From contig NZ_BJYX01000011.1 of the NCBI RefSeq assembly GCF_007991735.1, forward strand, positions 79,489 through 143,488: a stretch of DNA of 64,000 nucleotides, in the 5' to 3' direction. The first letter of the stretch is position 1. Every line of letters begins with the position of its first letter. Below, in pieces: positions 40,890 to 49,847 of this stretch. The stretch comes from Terrabacter aerolatus. GTDB lineage: Bacteria; Actinomycetota; Actinomycetes; Actinomycetales; Dermatophilaceae. Position numbers and translations under genes: made by a program. The notes under the pieces were generated by a model that worked only from the letters and a program-made list of their open reading frames with translations, was not told the origin of the DNA and made no database searches.

Positions 40890-43505
40890 CTAGATCGCCC
40901 CGACCTTCTGCAGCCGGTTGAGCGAGAACCAGCCGAACGGGATCGGGAGCCAGTAGGTGGCGAGGCGGTAGAGCAGGACCGAGGAGACCGCGGTGCCGCT
41001 GTCGACGCCGATGGAGATGAGGCCGAACGACATGGCGGCCTCGATGCCGCCGAGGCCGCCGGGCGTGGGGACCGCCGAGCCGACGATGGCACCGGCGAAG
41101 TAGACGACCGCGATGGCAGCGACCGGCGCCTGCGCCCCGAAGGCCCTCGTCGCGCAGACGAGAGCGGCCACGAACGACATGTCGAGGAGCAGCGCACCGC
41201 CGAGCAGCTGGGTGAGCTTGGCGGGGTGCTGCAGGACGGCGAGCACCTGGGGCAGGGCGGACTTGACCTGCGGGAGAACCCGGTCGGTGAGCAGGCCGCG
41301 CACCTTGGGCAGCGCCAGGAGGCCGAGCAGGAGGATGACGACCACGAGGATCGCTGCGACGAGGACCGGCGACGGGCTGAAGGACACGGCTGGGCCGGTG
41401 CCCGCGAGCACGCCGGAGATGACGAGCAGGACGAAGTAGGAGCAGAACTGGGCGACCTGGGCGACCCCCACGCTCGCGCCCGCCATGGTCGGAGACAGGC
41501 CGGAGGTCTGGAGGTAGCGCGTGTTGAGCGCGATGTTGCCGACGGCGGCCGGGGCGACGAGCCCGCTGAACGCGACGGCGAGCTGGGTCATGTACGTGCG
41601 GACGAAGCGCAGGTGGATCTGGACCGCCCCGGAGAGCGCGACCGAGGCACCGGCGAACGTCGCCGCTGCGAAGAGTCCGAGGAGGGCGGCCCACCGCCAG
41701 TCGGCGGTGGTGACGACCTTGCCGATGTCGACCTGGGCCAGCTGGGTCAGCAGGACGTAGCCGGCGATGCCGCCACCGAGCAGGGTCACGACGCCTCGGG
41801 GCGAGATGCGTCGCAACTGGACCGGCTCGACGGCCTCGGCCCGCGGCCGGAGGGCGACGAGGCGTTCGCGCAGCTCACCCATGACCGACTTGGAGGCCTT
41901 GAGCGCGGCTCGCGCGTCAGGGCTCAGCGCGACCGGCTGGAGCACGGGCACGGCACGCAGCACGGCATCCTCGCCGAGCACGGCGACGGCCGAGTCCACG
42001 GTGCGCTCCGGGCCCACGCTCAGCGCCACCGTGGTGAGCAGCTGCGCCAGGTCGATGCGCAGGCTGATGTCGTCGGCTGCGACGTCGCCGCTGCCGAGCC
42101 TCGACAGCGCCACCCCGCCGTGGTCGTCGACGAGGATCGTCGACGGTCCGAGCTGACGGTGCACGAGGCGTCTGCGGTGCAGGGTGCCCGCGAGGCGCCA
42201 GATCGCGGCGAGTCGGGCATCGTCCAGGTCGCCGTCGAGCTCGCTGAGCGGCGTGCCCTGCGGCTCGTCATAGGCGATGACGGCCGAGAAGGGCCCGACC
42301 TCCGAGACGGCCACCGGCTTCGGGGCCCGAACGCCGGCGTCGTGCAGCGCCAGACCCATGAGGGTGCGGTGCTCGACCTCCGAGCGCAGGGTGAGCGCGG
42401 GTGGGCGGGTGAAGCCGCTGCGCAGGCGCAGCACGCGGAGCAGGCGTCGCCCGGAGGCGAGCCCGAAGGTGTCACGGTCGATGACGTGGACGTCGAGCGG
42501 GCCCTGGGTGGTCTGGCCGAGGTAGCGGCGGTCGCCGGCGTCGTTGGCGTCGATGAGCTCCAGACGGGTCAGCGGCAGTCCGCCCGAGACGAGCACCGCG
42601 GCCACCTCGGTGCCCGGCGGGCGCGTCGAGGTCACTCCGAACACGAGGCGGGAGCCGAGACCGACCATCCAGCCGATGAGGAGGGAGCACGCGAGGGCGG
42701 CCAACGTCATCGCCCCGGAGAGCAGCGTGGTGACGAGGGTCGCGATGACCACCGTGGTCGCGATGGGTGAGATCCACTTGCGTCCCGAGATGTCGGCGAC
42801 CGTGAGCAGGGCGAGCATCGCAACGATGACGATGTCGAGCGGCCCCGTGTGACCCGTCGTCGTCGGGCGCGTCAGCACGTCGGTGACGAAACCACCGTTG
42901 CCGGACTGGACGAGGACCGCGAGGACGATGACGAGGACGCCTCCGACGACGGCCGTGCCGAGCGCCTGGATCAGCTGCATGGGCCGGCGGCGAACGAGCA
43001 GGTCCGCCCCGACCCCGATGGGCAGCAGCAGCACGCCGATACCGCTCATCCAGCCGAGGAGGGTCAGGAGCAGCCGGGGCAGCCCGCTCGTGGCATCGGT
43101 GAGGTCCTGCTCGACCGCGCCCCGCGTTCCGGCGGCGAGATCGGCGATGAGCAGTCCGAGGACGAGCAGCACGAGGGCGGCCGCGAGGCGCACGCCGTCG
43201 GCGGGCCGGCGGACCCGCTCCGGGATCGGGGGCTCGACGACCTCCACGTCGATCGGCGCCTCGGGGTCCGGGGACTGCCGGCCATCCACGTCCCGCTCGT
43301 CGGGCCGGTCGTCGGGACGCTCGTCGCGCCGTTCGGGCGCGTCGGAGGGGTCGGCGGTGTCAGGTCGCCCGTCCCTCTCGGCGCGGGTGTCGGCGTTGCC
43401 CGCCGTCTGGTGCATGGTCTCCCCCGTGGTCTCGTCCGACAGCTCAGCACGGGCGGCGCCAGCCCCGTCCCTGGGGGGCTGTGTCCTCTCCGAGTTGCCG
43501 GGCAT
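40890..43505 (-). CDS. Kinase-like/flippase-like (LPG synthase TM) membrane protein
   Basis: 871 residues. Order: disordered acidic/Arg-rich N-terminus (1-100), about six membrane segments (100-290), a soluble region (~300-560) resembling a phosphotransferase kinase fold (HRRRLVHRQLGPSTILVDDHGGVALSRLG, where RQLGPSTILVDD stands in for the catalytic HxDxxxxN), then eight or more membrane segments of the lysylphosphatidylglycerol-synthase/YbhN flippase family (ALNTRYLQTSG, AVPTPGGLGGIEAAM). The canonical catalytic Asp is replaced (HRQLGPS), so a pseudokinase is likely. Lipid transport or lipid-linked sugar transfer is inferred. Not part of the dop unit but co-oriented and downstream of nothing on its strand. 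Confidence 0.78.
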   Translation of the reverse strand: MPGNSERTQPPRDGAGAARAELSDETTGETMHQTAGNADTRAERDGRPDTADPSDAPERRDERPDDRPDERDVDGRQSPDPEAPIDVEVVEPPIPERVRRPADGVRLAAALVLLVLGLLIADLAAGTRGAVEQDLTDATSGLPRLLLTLLGWMSGIGVLLLPIGVGADLLVRRRPMQLIQALGTAVVGGVLVIVLAVLVQSGNGGFVTDVLTRPTTTGHTGPLDIVIVAMLALLTVADISGRKWISPIATTVVIATLVTTLLSGAMTLAALACSLLIGWMVGLGSRLVFGVTSTRPPGTEVAAVLVSGGLPLTRLELIDANDAGDRRYLGQTTQGPLDVHVIDRDTFGLASGRRLLRVLRLRSGFTRPPALTLRSEVEHRTLMGLALHDAGVRAPKPVAVSEVGPFSAVIAYDEPQGTPLSELDGDLDDARLAAIWRLAGTLHRRRLVHRQLGPSTILVDDHGGVALSRLGSGDVAADDISLRIDLAQLLTTVALSVGPERTVDSAVAVLGEDAVLRAVPVLQPVALSPDARAALKASKSVMGELRERLVALRPRAEAVEPVQLRRISPRGVVTLLGGGIAGYVLLTQLAQVDIGKVVTTADWRWAALLGLFAAATFAGASVALSGAVQIHLRFVRTYMTQLAVAFSGLVAPAAVGNIALNTRYLQTSGLSPTMAGASVGVAQVAQFCSYFVLLVISGVLAGTGPAVSFSPSPVLVAAILVVVILLLGLLALPKVRGLLTDRVLPQVKSALPQVLAVLQHPAKLTQLLGGALLLDMSFVAALVCATRAFGAQAPVAAIAVVYFAGAIVGSAVPTPGGLGGIEAAMSFGLISIGVDSGTAVSSVLLYRLATYWLPIPFGWFSLNRLQKVGAI

Positions 43506-43667
43506 GGGTCAATCCTGCACGAGGCACCCGCAGAAACGCTGGAGGCCGCCGTGACCACGCCACGCCGGTCCTCCACGCAGGTCCCCGGGCTGGTCGCCCG
43601 GCTCCGGGGACGAGCGCGCCCGACGCCCGCCGCGCGAAGCCTCCGGATGCGGTGCGAGACTGACGCC

Positions 43668-44666
43668 GTGACGGTCAGTGACTCCTGGGACATGCCCCTG
43701 CGCACCAAGCTCCTCGCCCGGGCCCTGAGCCGCTCACGCGGTGCCGACCGGATGCAGACGTACGACGAGATCGCCCGCAGCAGAGCGTGGTTCGCTCCGG
43801 CGAGGATCCCCTTCACGTGGGTGACGGGTCCGGTGCCGCGCAGCGTCGCGATCGCGGGCACGGGCTTCCGGGCGCGTGACGGGCACGAGGTGGCCGTGCG
43901 CACGTACCGGCCACGTGACGCCGCCGGTGAGGTCCTGCCCGCCGTGCTCTGGTTCCACGGGGGTGGTTGGGTGCTCGGCAACACGCGGGGCTACGACCCC
44001 ATCTGCGCCTGGATCGCCGACCGTGCCCGGGTCGCCGTGCTCAACGTCGACTACCGCCTGGCCCCCGAGCACCGGGCGCCCCAAGCCGCCCACGACTGCG
44101 TCGACGCAGCCCGCTGGGCCGCGTCCGAGGCCTCGGGACCGGACCTGCGGCACACCGGTCTCGGTCTCGCCGGCGACTCGGCCGGCGGCAACCTCGCCGC
44201 TGTCGCCGCCCAGGTGCTCCTCGCCGACGGCGGCGCCGACATCGCCTACGAGGCACTCCTCTACCCGGCCGTCGACGCCACGATGAGCTCGCCGTCCGTC
44301 ACCGAGCACGCGCAGGCCCCGATCCTCACCCGCGGCGACATGGACATGTTCCTGGCGCACTACCTCGGGGACGGCGACGACGCGCTCGACCCGGTGCACC
44401 CGCTCGTCTCCCCGCTGCACGCCACGGATCTCTCCGGACTGCCGCCCACCCTCGTCCAGACGGCGGACCTCGACCCGCTCCGCGACGAGGGCGCAGCCTA
44501 CGCCGCACGGCTTCAGGCGGCGGGCGTCGAGGCCAGGCACACGAACTACCCGCGCGTCCCACACGGCTTCATGAGCTTCCCCGGCGCCACCCGGGTCGGG
44601 GCTGCGGCACGCACCGAGCTGGTCGACTGGGTCTCACGCCACGCGAGACCCGGAAGGGTCGGATAG
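43668..44666 (+). CDS. Alpha/beta hydrolase (HSL-family esterase)
   Basis: 332 residues. The oxyanion motif HGGGW (97-101) and nucleophile elbow GDSAGG (S171) define the hormone-sensitive-lipase family; the acid is expected in ADLDPLRDEG and the His in VPHGFMSF. It should hydrolyse short-chain esters; the substrate is unknown and no signal peptide is seen. The GTG at 43668 has a GAGACT box 6 nt upstream; longer in-frame starts overlap the divergent gene's leader. Confidence 0.85.
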   Translation: MTVSDSWDMPLRTKLLARALSRSRGADRMQTYDEIARSRAWFAPARIPFTWVTGPVPRSVAIAGTGFRARDGHEVAVRTYRPRDAAGEVLPAVLWFHGGGWVLGNTRGYDPICAWIADRARVAVLNVDYRLAPEHRAPQAAHDCVDAARWAASEASGPDLRHTGLGLAGDSAGGNLAAVAAQVLLADGGADIAYEALLYPAVDATMSSPSVTEHAQAPILTRGDMDMFLAHYLGDGDDALDPVHPLVSPLHATDLSGLPPTLVQTADLDPLRDEGAAYAARLQAAGVEARHTNYPRVPHGFMSFPGATRVGAAARTELVDWVSRHARPGRVG

Positions 44667-44706
44667 TCTGCGAACGCACGCGAGTCTCGTGAGGGATGGT
44701 CTCGAA

Positions 44707-45696
44707 GTGAACGACGTCGTCGTGTTCAGCGGCTCGGCGCACCCCGCCCTGGCCGACCGGATCTGCTCCCACCTCGGGGTGACCCGGTCCCCCGTCGACA
44801 TCAAACGGTTCAGCAACGACTGCCTCCAGGCACAGCTGCTCGCCAACTGCCGCCAGCGCGACGTCTACATCGTGCAGCCGCTCGTGCCGCCGACGCAGGA
44901 GCACCTCATGGAGCTGCTCCTCATGATCGACGCAGCGCGCGGGGCCTCGGCGGCGCAGATCACCGCCGTCATGCCGCACTACGCCTATGCGCGGTCGGAC
45001 AAGAAGGACGCCTCTCGCATCTCCCTCGGCGGGCGGCTCGTGGCCGACATGATCTCCACCGCAGGCTGCCACCGAGTGCTGACGATGGCGCTGCACGCTC
45101 CGCAGGTGCACGGCTTCTTCTCCACCCCGGTCGACCACCTCACCGCCATCGGTGTGCTCGCCGACCACTACCGCGACAACGACCTGACCAACTCGATCGT
45201 CGTCAGTCCCGACCTCGGCAACGCCAAGGTCGCGACCCAGTTCGCCCGCCTGCTGGGGCTGCCCGTGGCCGCCGGGTCCAAGCAGCGCGTGGCTGACGAC
45301 CGCGTCGTCATCGACTCCATCGTCGGCGACGTCTCGGGGCGTCGGGCCATCATCCTCGACGACGAGATCGCGACGGGCGGCTCGATGCTCGAGCTCATGG
45401 ACCGGCTCAAGGACGCCGGAGCCACGGAGGCGGCCATCGTGTGCACCCACGGCCTCTTCGCGGGCAAGGCGGTCGAGCGTCTGCGCGACCACCCGTTCGT
45501 CACCGAGGTCGTCACCACCGACACCGTGCCGGCGCCGCCCGGGTGGCCGGAGCTCAAGGTGCGCTCCGTGTCGGCGCTCTTCGCCGAGGCGATCAGCCGG
45601 ATCCACCACGGCCGCTCGGTGAGCTCGCTCTTCGAGGGCGTGGACCCCACGCACGCGCCCCCGCAGGCCAGGCTCCCCTTCGACCCGCAGACATGA
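44707..45696 (+). CDS. prs: Ribose-phosphate pyrophosphokinase-like protein
   Basis: 329 residues. PRPP synthase makes phosphoribosyl pyrophosphate from ribose 5-phosphate and ATP. Recognisable sites: MPHYAYARSDKKD (ATP), LHAPQVHGFF (normally DLHxxQIQGFF; the leading Asp is Ala), the catalytic-loop KQR, and the PRPP loop ILDDEIATGGSM. Several positions deviate from class I enzymes, so this may be a second, specialised Prs. The GTG at 44707 has an AGGGA site about 10 nt upstream; a GTG at 44689 is possible. It overlaps the DUF3054 gene by ATGA. Confidence 0.82.
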   Translation: MNDVVVFSGSAHPALADRICSHLGVTRSPVDIKRFSNDCLQAQLLANCRQRDVYIVQPLVPPTQEHLMELLLMIDAARGASAAQITAVMPHYAYARSDKKDASRISLGGRLVADMISTAGCHRVLTMALHAPQVHGFFSTPVDHLTAIGVLADHYRDNDLTNSIVVSPDLGNAKVATQFARLLGLPVAAGSKQRVADDRVVIDSIVGDVSGRRAIILDDEIATGGSMLELMDRLKDAGATEAAIVCTHGLFAGKAVERLRDHPFVTEVVTTDTVPAPPGWPELKVRSVSALFAEAISRIHHGRSVSSLFEGVDPTHAPPQARLPFDPQT

Positions 45697-46088
45697 CGCG
45701 CACCCCCTGGTGGCGCCGCCCACCCGTCGCCCTCGGGCTCGACGTCCTGCTCGTGCTCGTGTTCGCCGGGGTCGGGCGAGCGAGCCACGACGAAGCCGGA
45801 CCCGTGCTCGGCGCCGTGCTCACCGCGTGGCCGTTCCTCGTCGGGACGGCTGCCGGCTGGCTCGTCGTGCGCGTCGTCCGGCGCACCTGGCCGGTCGACG
45901 TCGGGCCGGGTGTCACGGTCTGGTTCGCCACCGTCCTGGTCGGTATGCTCCTGCGCCACGCCGTGGGCTCGGGCACGGCCGCGAGCTTCATCGTGGTCGC
46001 GTCGGTCGTGCTGGCGCTGTTTTTGCTCGGCTGGCGGGCCCTGGGAGCGTATGCCGTCCGCCGAGCCCGCACCCCGCACCCGAGCTGA
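45693..46088 (+). CDS. DUF3054 family membrane protein
   Basis: 131 residues with four hydrophobic segments; HDEAGPVLGAVLTAWPFLVGTAAGW and the RRTWP motif are typical of DUF3054. Function unknown. Its ATG overlaps the prs stop by 4 bp, so it is co-translated with prs. A CGGCATAC element (complement) lies in the coding sequence at 46049-46055 as TAT GCC (Tyr-Ala). Confidence 0.82.
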   Translation: MTRTPWWRRPPVALGLDVLLVLVFAGVGRASHDEAGPVLGAVLTAWPFLVGTAAGWLVVRVVRRTWPVDVGPGVTVWFATVLVGMLLRHAVGSGTAASFIVVASVVLALFLLGWRALGAYAVRRARTPHPS

Positions 46089-46182
46089 ACCCCTCCAGAC
46101 AGCACCCGCCACCACCCGACATCACCCGACATCACCGAGTGGCCACGTCTGGCCCCCGCGGTGACCTCAGGCGGAGGGCAGA

Positions 46183-46224
46183 CGTGTGCCGTGTGGCCCG
46201 GCAACCCGGGCCACACGGCATACG
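46183..46224. terminator. Bidirectional terminator built on the CGGCATAC element
   Basis: TGCCGTGTGGCCCGG (46187-46201) and its exact complement (46206-46220) form a 15-bp stem with loop CAAC; after one mismatch, three more pairs extend the arms outward. The right arm carries CACACGGCATAC and the left a one-base variant of it. It lies between convergent DUF3054 and arc genes. Confidence 0.8.
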
Positions 46225-46231
46225 CACTCGC

Positions 46232-48007
46232 TCAGAGGTACTGACCCGTGTTGGCCGTCGCGATGGACCGACCGGGCTCCGTGCCGTCCTTGCCCTTCAG
46301 GAGCGTGCGGATGTAGACGATCCGCTCGCCCTTCTTGCCGCTGATCCGGGCCCAGTCGTCCGGGTTCGTCGTGTTGGGCAGGTCCTCGTTCTCCTTGAAC
46401 TCGTCGACGCAGCTGTTGAGCAGGTGCTCGACGCGGATGCCCTTCTGGCCGGTCGTGAGGAAGTCCTTGATCGCCAGCTTCTTCGCGCGGTCGACGATGT
46501 TCTGGATCATCGCCCCGGAGTTGAAGTCCTTGAAGTAGAGGATCTCCTTGTCGCCACCCTGGTAGGTCACCTCGAGGAAGCGGTTCTCCTCCATCTCGGA
46601 GTACATCCGCTCGACCGCGGCCGTGATCATGGCAGCCACCGTGGCGTCCCGGTCTCCCCCGTTGACCGCGAGGTCGTGCTCGTGGAGCGGCAGGGTGTCG
46701 GTGAGGTACTTGCTGAAGATGTCGCGCGCGCTCTCGGCGTCGGGCCGCTCGATCTTGATCTTGGCGTCGAGGCGCCCCGGGCGCAGGATCGCGGGGTCGA
46801 TCATGTCCTCGCGGTTGGAGGCCCCGATGACGATGACGTTGTCGAGGCGCTCCACGCCGTCGATCTCGGCCAGCAGCTGCGGCACGATCGTCGTCTCGAC
46901 GTCGCTAGAGACGCCCGACCCGCGGGTGCGGAACAGCGAGTCCATCTCGTCGAAGAAGACGACGACCGGCGTTCCGTCGGACGCCTTCTCCCTCGCGCGC
47001 TGGAAGATGAGCCGGATGTGCCGCTCGGTCTCGCCGACGTACTTGTTGAGCAGCTCCGGGCCCTTGATGTTGAGGAAGTAGCTCTTCTCGAGGGGCTGGC
47101 CGGTGCGGGCCGACACCTGGCGCGCCAGCGAGGCCGCGACCGCCTTGGCGATGAGCGTCTTGCCGCAGCCGGGAGGACCGTAGAGCAGGACTCCCTTCGG
47201 CGGCTTGAGGGCGTGCTCCTTGTAGAGCTCGGGGTGCAGGAAGGGCAGCTCGACGGCGTCGCGGATCTGCTCGATCTGGCCGGCGAGACCGCCGATGTCG
47301 GAGTAGTCGACGTCGGGGACCTCCTCGAGCACGAGCTCCTCGACCTCGAGCTTGGGGATGACCTCGTGGACGAAGTTCGACCGCGGGTCGAGCGTCAGGG
47401 AGTCACCGACGCGGATGCGCTCGGCGAGCAACGGCGTGGCGATGCGGCAGACCCGTTCCTCGTCGCCGTGCGTGACGACGACGACGCGCTCCTCGTCGAT
47501 GCGCTCCTTGACGGTGACGACCTCGCCGACCCGCTCGTAGCCGTGCACCGACACCACGTTGAGGGCCTCGTTGAGCATGACCTCGCGGCCGAGCCCCAGC
47601 TCCTGCTGGTCGACGGACGGGCTGATCGCGACGCGCATCTTGCGGCCGCCCGTGATGATGTCGATCGCGCCGTCGTCGGGCGGGTCGATGACGAGGCCGT
47701 ACGTGCTCGGCGGCTGCGCCAGCCGGTCGACCTCCTTCTTCAGCGTGACGATCTGTTCGCGGGCGTCCTTGAGCGTGCGCACGAGGCGCTCGTTCTGCGA
47801 CGAGAGCGTCGACAGGCTCGTCTGGACGTGGGCCAGCCTGGCCTCGAGCTCGCGCGCGCGCTGCGGCGAGTGCCGAGCCACCTCGCGCAGGGACTCGACC
47901 TCGGCACGCAGGGCTGCGAGCTCGCGGTCACCCGCGCCGGGCACTCCCCCCGGGACTCCACCGTCGGTGGCACCGTCAGGGTCTGGGTTGCGGACGTCAT
48001 CAGACAT
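46232..48007 (-). CDS. arc: Proteasome-associated ATPase ARC/Mpa
   Basis: 591 residues. The ring-forming AAA ATPase recognises Pup through N-terminal coiled coils (about residues 28-95), then has tandem OB domains and the AAA domain with Walker A GPPGCGKT (277-284) and Walker B VVFFDEMD. The C-terminus ends in GQYL, the motif that docks into and opens the proteasome gate. The gene lies 8 kb from pup-prcBA but still in the same region. A GGAGG ribosome-binding site precedes the ATG. Confidence 0.96.
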   Translation of the reverse strand: MSDDVRNPDPDGATDGGVPGGVPGAGDRELAALRAEVESLREVARHSPQRARELEARLAHVQTSLSTLSSQNERLVRTLKDAREQIVTLKKEVDRLAQPPSTYGLVIDPPDDGAIDIITGGRKMRVAISPSVDQQELGLGREVMLNEALNVVSVHGYERVGEVVTVKERIDEERVVVVTHGDEERVCRIATPLLAERIRVGDSLTLDPRSNFVHEVIPKLEVEELVLEEVPDVDYSDIGGLAGQIEQIRDAVELPFLHPELYKEHALKPPKGVLLYGPPGCGKTLIAKAVAASLARQVSARTGQPLEKSYFLNIKGPELLNKYVGETERHIRLIFQRAREKASDGTPVVVFFDEMDSLFRTRGSGVSSDVETTIVPQLLAEIDGVERLDNVIVIGASNREDMIDPAILRPGRLDAKIKIERPDAESARDIFSKYLTDTLPLHEHDLAVNGGDRDATVAAMITAAVERMYSEMEENRFLEVTYQGGDKEILYFKDFNSGAMIQNIVDRAKKLAIKDFLTTGQKGIRVEHLLNSCVDEFKENEDLPNTTNPDDWARISGKKGERIVYIRTLLKGKDGTEPGRSIATANTGQYL

Positions 48008-48047
48008 CTCGGCCTCCTCGATCCGTCACTCGCACATAGTGACGATT

Positions 48048-48059
48048 CGACCCTAACCC
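48048..48059 (-). promoter_or_regulatory. Likely arc promoter -10 region
   Basis: Minus-strand GGGTTAGGGTCG, identical to the 12-mer upstream of pup, with TAGGGT about 43 nt before the arc ATG. Confidence 0.45.
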
Positions 48060-48063
48060 CGGG

Positions 48064-49179
48064 TCAGCCGATGTCGTCGGACGTTTCAGCCAGTGATCGG
48101 CGGACGCGTCGGATCGTCTTGTCGCTCTTGACCCGTTCGCCGAGCGCCTCGGGCGTCCAGGCATCCGCCGGGATGTCGGTCGAGGCCGTGGACCCGGGCA
48201 CCACCACGGGCCCGCCGTCGATGCCCGTGCTCGCCGGACCCGACCCGTCCTGCTCGGTCGAGCCGACGTCGGCCGTGTCGCCATAGGCACCCTTGGCCGG
48301 TCGACGCTTGCGCTCCGGCGGGACCACCCCGGGAGCGAGGCGCCGCGTCGTGATGAGGAAGCCGGTGTGACCGTGCATGCGGTGCTGCGGGCGCACGGCG
48401 AGACCCTCGAGGTGCCATCCCCGCACGAGCGACTCCCACGCGGACGGCTCGGTGAAGCCGCCGTGGGCGCGGATCCCCTCGGCCACCCGGCTCAGCTGGG
48501 TGGTCGTGGCGACGTAGCAGATGAGCACGCCCCCGGGGATGAGCGCCTCGGACACGGCCTCGAGGCACTCCCACGGCGCGAGCATGTCGAGGACGACGCG
48601 GTCGACCGTGCCGGGCGGGGCCACGGCGGGCAGTGACTCGACGAGGTCGCCCACGGTCACCGTCCACGCCGGGTGGTCACCACCGAAGAACGCGCGGCCG
48701 TTGCCACGAGCGATGTCGGCGAAGTCCTCGCGCCGCTCGAACGACAGGAGTCGGCCGTGCTCACCGATGGCGCGCAGGAGCGACATGGACAACGCGCCGC
48801 TGCCGACACCCGCCTCGACGACGGTCGCGCCGGGGAAGATGTCGGCCATCTGGACGATCTGGCCGGAGTCCTTGGGGTAGACGACCGCCGCGCCGCGCGG
48901 CATCGACATGACGTAGTCGCTGAGGAGCGGCCGCAGGGCGAGGTACTCGACCCCGGCGGTGTTCGTCACGACGGAGCCGTCGTGCGAGCCGATGAGGTCG
49001 TCGTGCCTGAGGAACCCACGGTGCGTGTGGAACTCACGGCCCGGCTCGAGCGTGATGGTGTGCAGGCGTCCCTTGGGGTCGGTCAGCTGGATGCGCTCGC
49101 CCACCTCGAAGACGCCGCGGCGATCGTGCGCTCCCGCGACGAGGGACGGCTCGGCGGCGGGCTGCTCGGCGTCGGTCAT
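48064..49179 (-). CDS. trmI: tRNA (adenine-N1)-methyltransferase TrmI
   Basis: 371 residues. TrmI methylates A58 in the T-loop of tRNAs. The SAM motif VVEAGVGSGALSMSLLRAIG is preceded by the family sequence YPKDSGQIVQMADIFPG; the catalytic region is VLDMLAPWECLEAV. The last ~75 residues are an acidic/Gly-Ser tail not needed by the fold. In actinobacteria trmI normally lies just upstream of arc, as here. The ATG is 8 nt from a TAGACT box. Confidence 0.94.
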   Translation of the reverse strand: MTDAEQPAAEPSLVAGAHDRRGVFEVGERIQLTDPKGRLHTITLEPGREFHTHRGFLRHDDLIGSHDGSVVTNTAGVEYLALRPLLSDYVMSMPRGAAVVYPKDSGQIVQMADIFPGATVVEAGVGSGALSMSLLRAIGEHGRLLSFERREDFADIARGNGRAFFGGDHPAWTVTVGDLVESLPAVAPPGTVDRVVLDMLAPWECLEAVSEALIPGGVLICYVATTTQLSRVAEGIRAHGGFTEPSAWESLVRGWHLEGLAVRPQHRMHGHTGFLITTRRLAPGVVPPERKRRPAKGAYGDTADVGSTEQDGSGPASTGIDGGPVVVPGSTASTDIPADAWTPEALGERVKSDKTIRRVRRSLAETSDDIG

Positions 49180-49187
49180 GGGAGCAC

Positions 49188-49193
49188 AGTCTA
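49188..49193 (-). promoter_or_regulatory. -10 box near the trmI start
   Basis: TAGACT (minus strand) ends 8 nt before the trmI ATG; it overlaps the stop codon of the SSB-like gene. Confidence 0.4.
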
Positions 49194-49631
49194 GGTGCCG
49201 CCGGAGGCTTTTCCGGACACCCGCCTCAGGGCCGCCGCCTCGACCTCGTAGCGGCTCTGGCGCCCCGCCGGCCCGCCGAAGAAGCGGCGCCGCAGAGCAC
49301 CCTCGACCTCGACGAGGTCACCACCACGCAGCCGCATCGCGGTGCGCCGAGCCGCGGCCGTCCAGCACACGACGTCGATGGTGTCGACGGTCGCCCGCCT
49401 GGTTGCCTCGACCGGCGCGCGACGTCGTCCGGCCACGGGCTCACGCGGGACGACGAGACGCAGCACGGCGATGAGGTCGCCGCTCGGCAGCTCGCGCTCC
49501 TCGGCCTCCGTGGCCAGCCGTCCCCTCAGGGCCACCTCGTTGCGCCCGCTCACGGGGTCGTCCGGGCTCGAGCGCCCCGGCCGGCCGCTCGCGGTCGGGC
49601 TCGTCCTCGTGCTGCTGCGACTCGTCGCCAT
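49191..49631 (-). CDS. ssb: SSB-like OB-fold protein
   Basis: 146 residues. NEVALRGRLATEAEERELPSGDLIAVLRLVV and TIDVVCWTAAARRTAMRLRGGDLVEVEGALRRRFF match the single-stranded DNA-binding OB fold in order. There is no acidic C-terminal DDDIPF tail, so it is a paralogue rather than the replication SSB. The ATG at 49631 has GGAGGGAG 5 nt upstream; the GTG/ATG codons at 49637 lack spacing. It ends 11 bp before trmI. Confidence 0.85.
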   Translation of the reverse strand: MATSRSSTRTSPTASGRPGRSSPDDPVSGRNEVALRGRLATEAEERELPSGDLIAVLRLVVPREPVAGRRRAPVEATRRATVDTIDVVCWTAAARRTAMRLRGGDLVEVEGALRRRFFGGPAGRQSRYEVEAAALRRVSGKASGGT

Positions 49632-49847
49632 GGTCACTCCCTCCGGCCCGCGTCTCGGACCCCGCGACCCACCGTGCCGGACGACACGAGTGCGGCGACA
49701 GTCAGCGCAACGGCCTGTGGACAGGACCTGCCGCCGCCCCGGGGGTGTGGAGGGCCGTGGTCTGCCGGGAGGGCGACCGCGCCACGCTGCACACGCCCGT
49801 CGTGGGCAGGCCGTGACGCGTACCGCCGAGCGCGAACGGGCTGCCGG
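49632..49847. other. Intergenic stretch, nothing recognised
   Basis: About 215 bp between the SSB-like gene and the end of the site-2 protease gene, both on the minus strand. No hairpin, repeat or ORF was convincing. It must hold the SSB-like gene promoter. Confidence 0.4.

Noticed and set aside
42849..43667. Upstream extension of the esterase frame
   Set aside because: It is antisense to the flippase-like gene and has no esterase homology; the family start lies near 43668.
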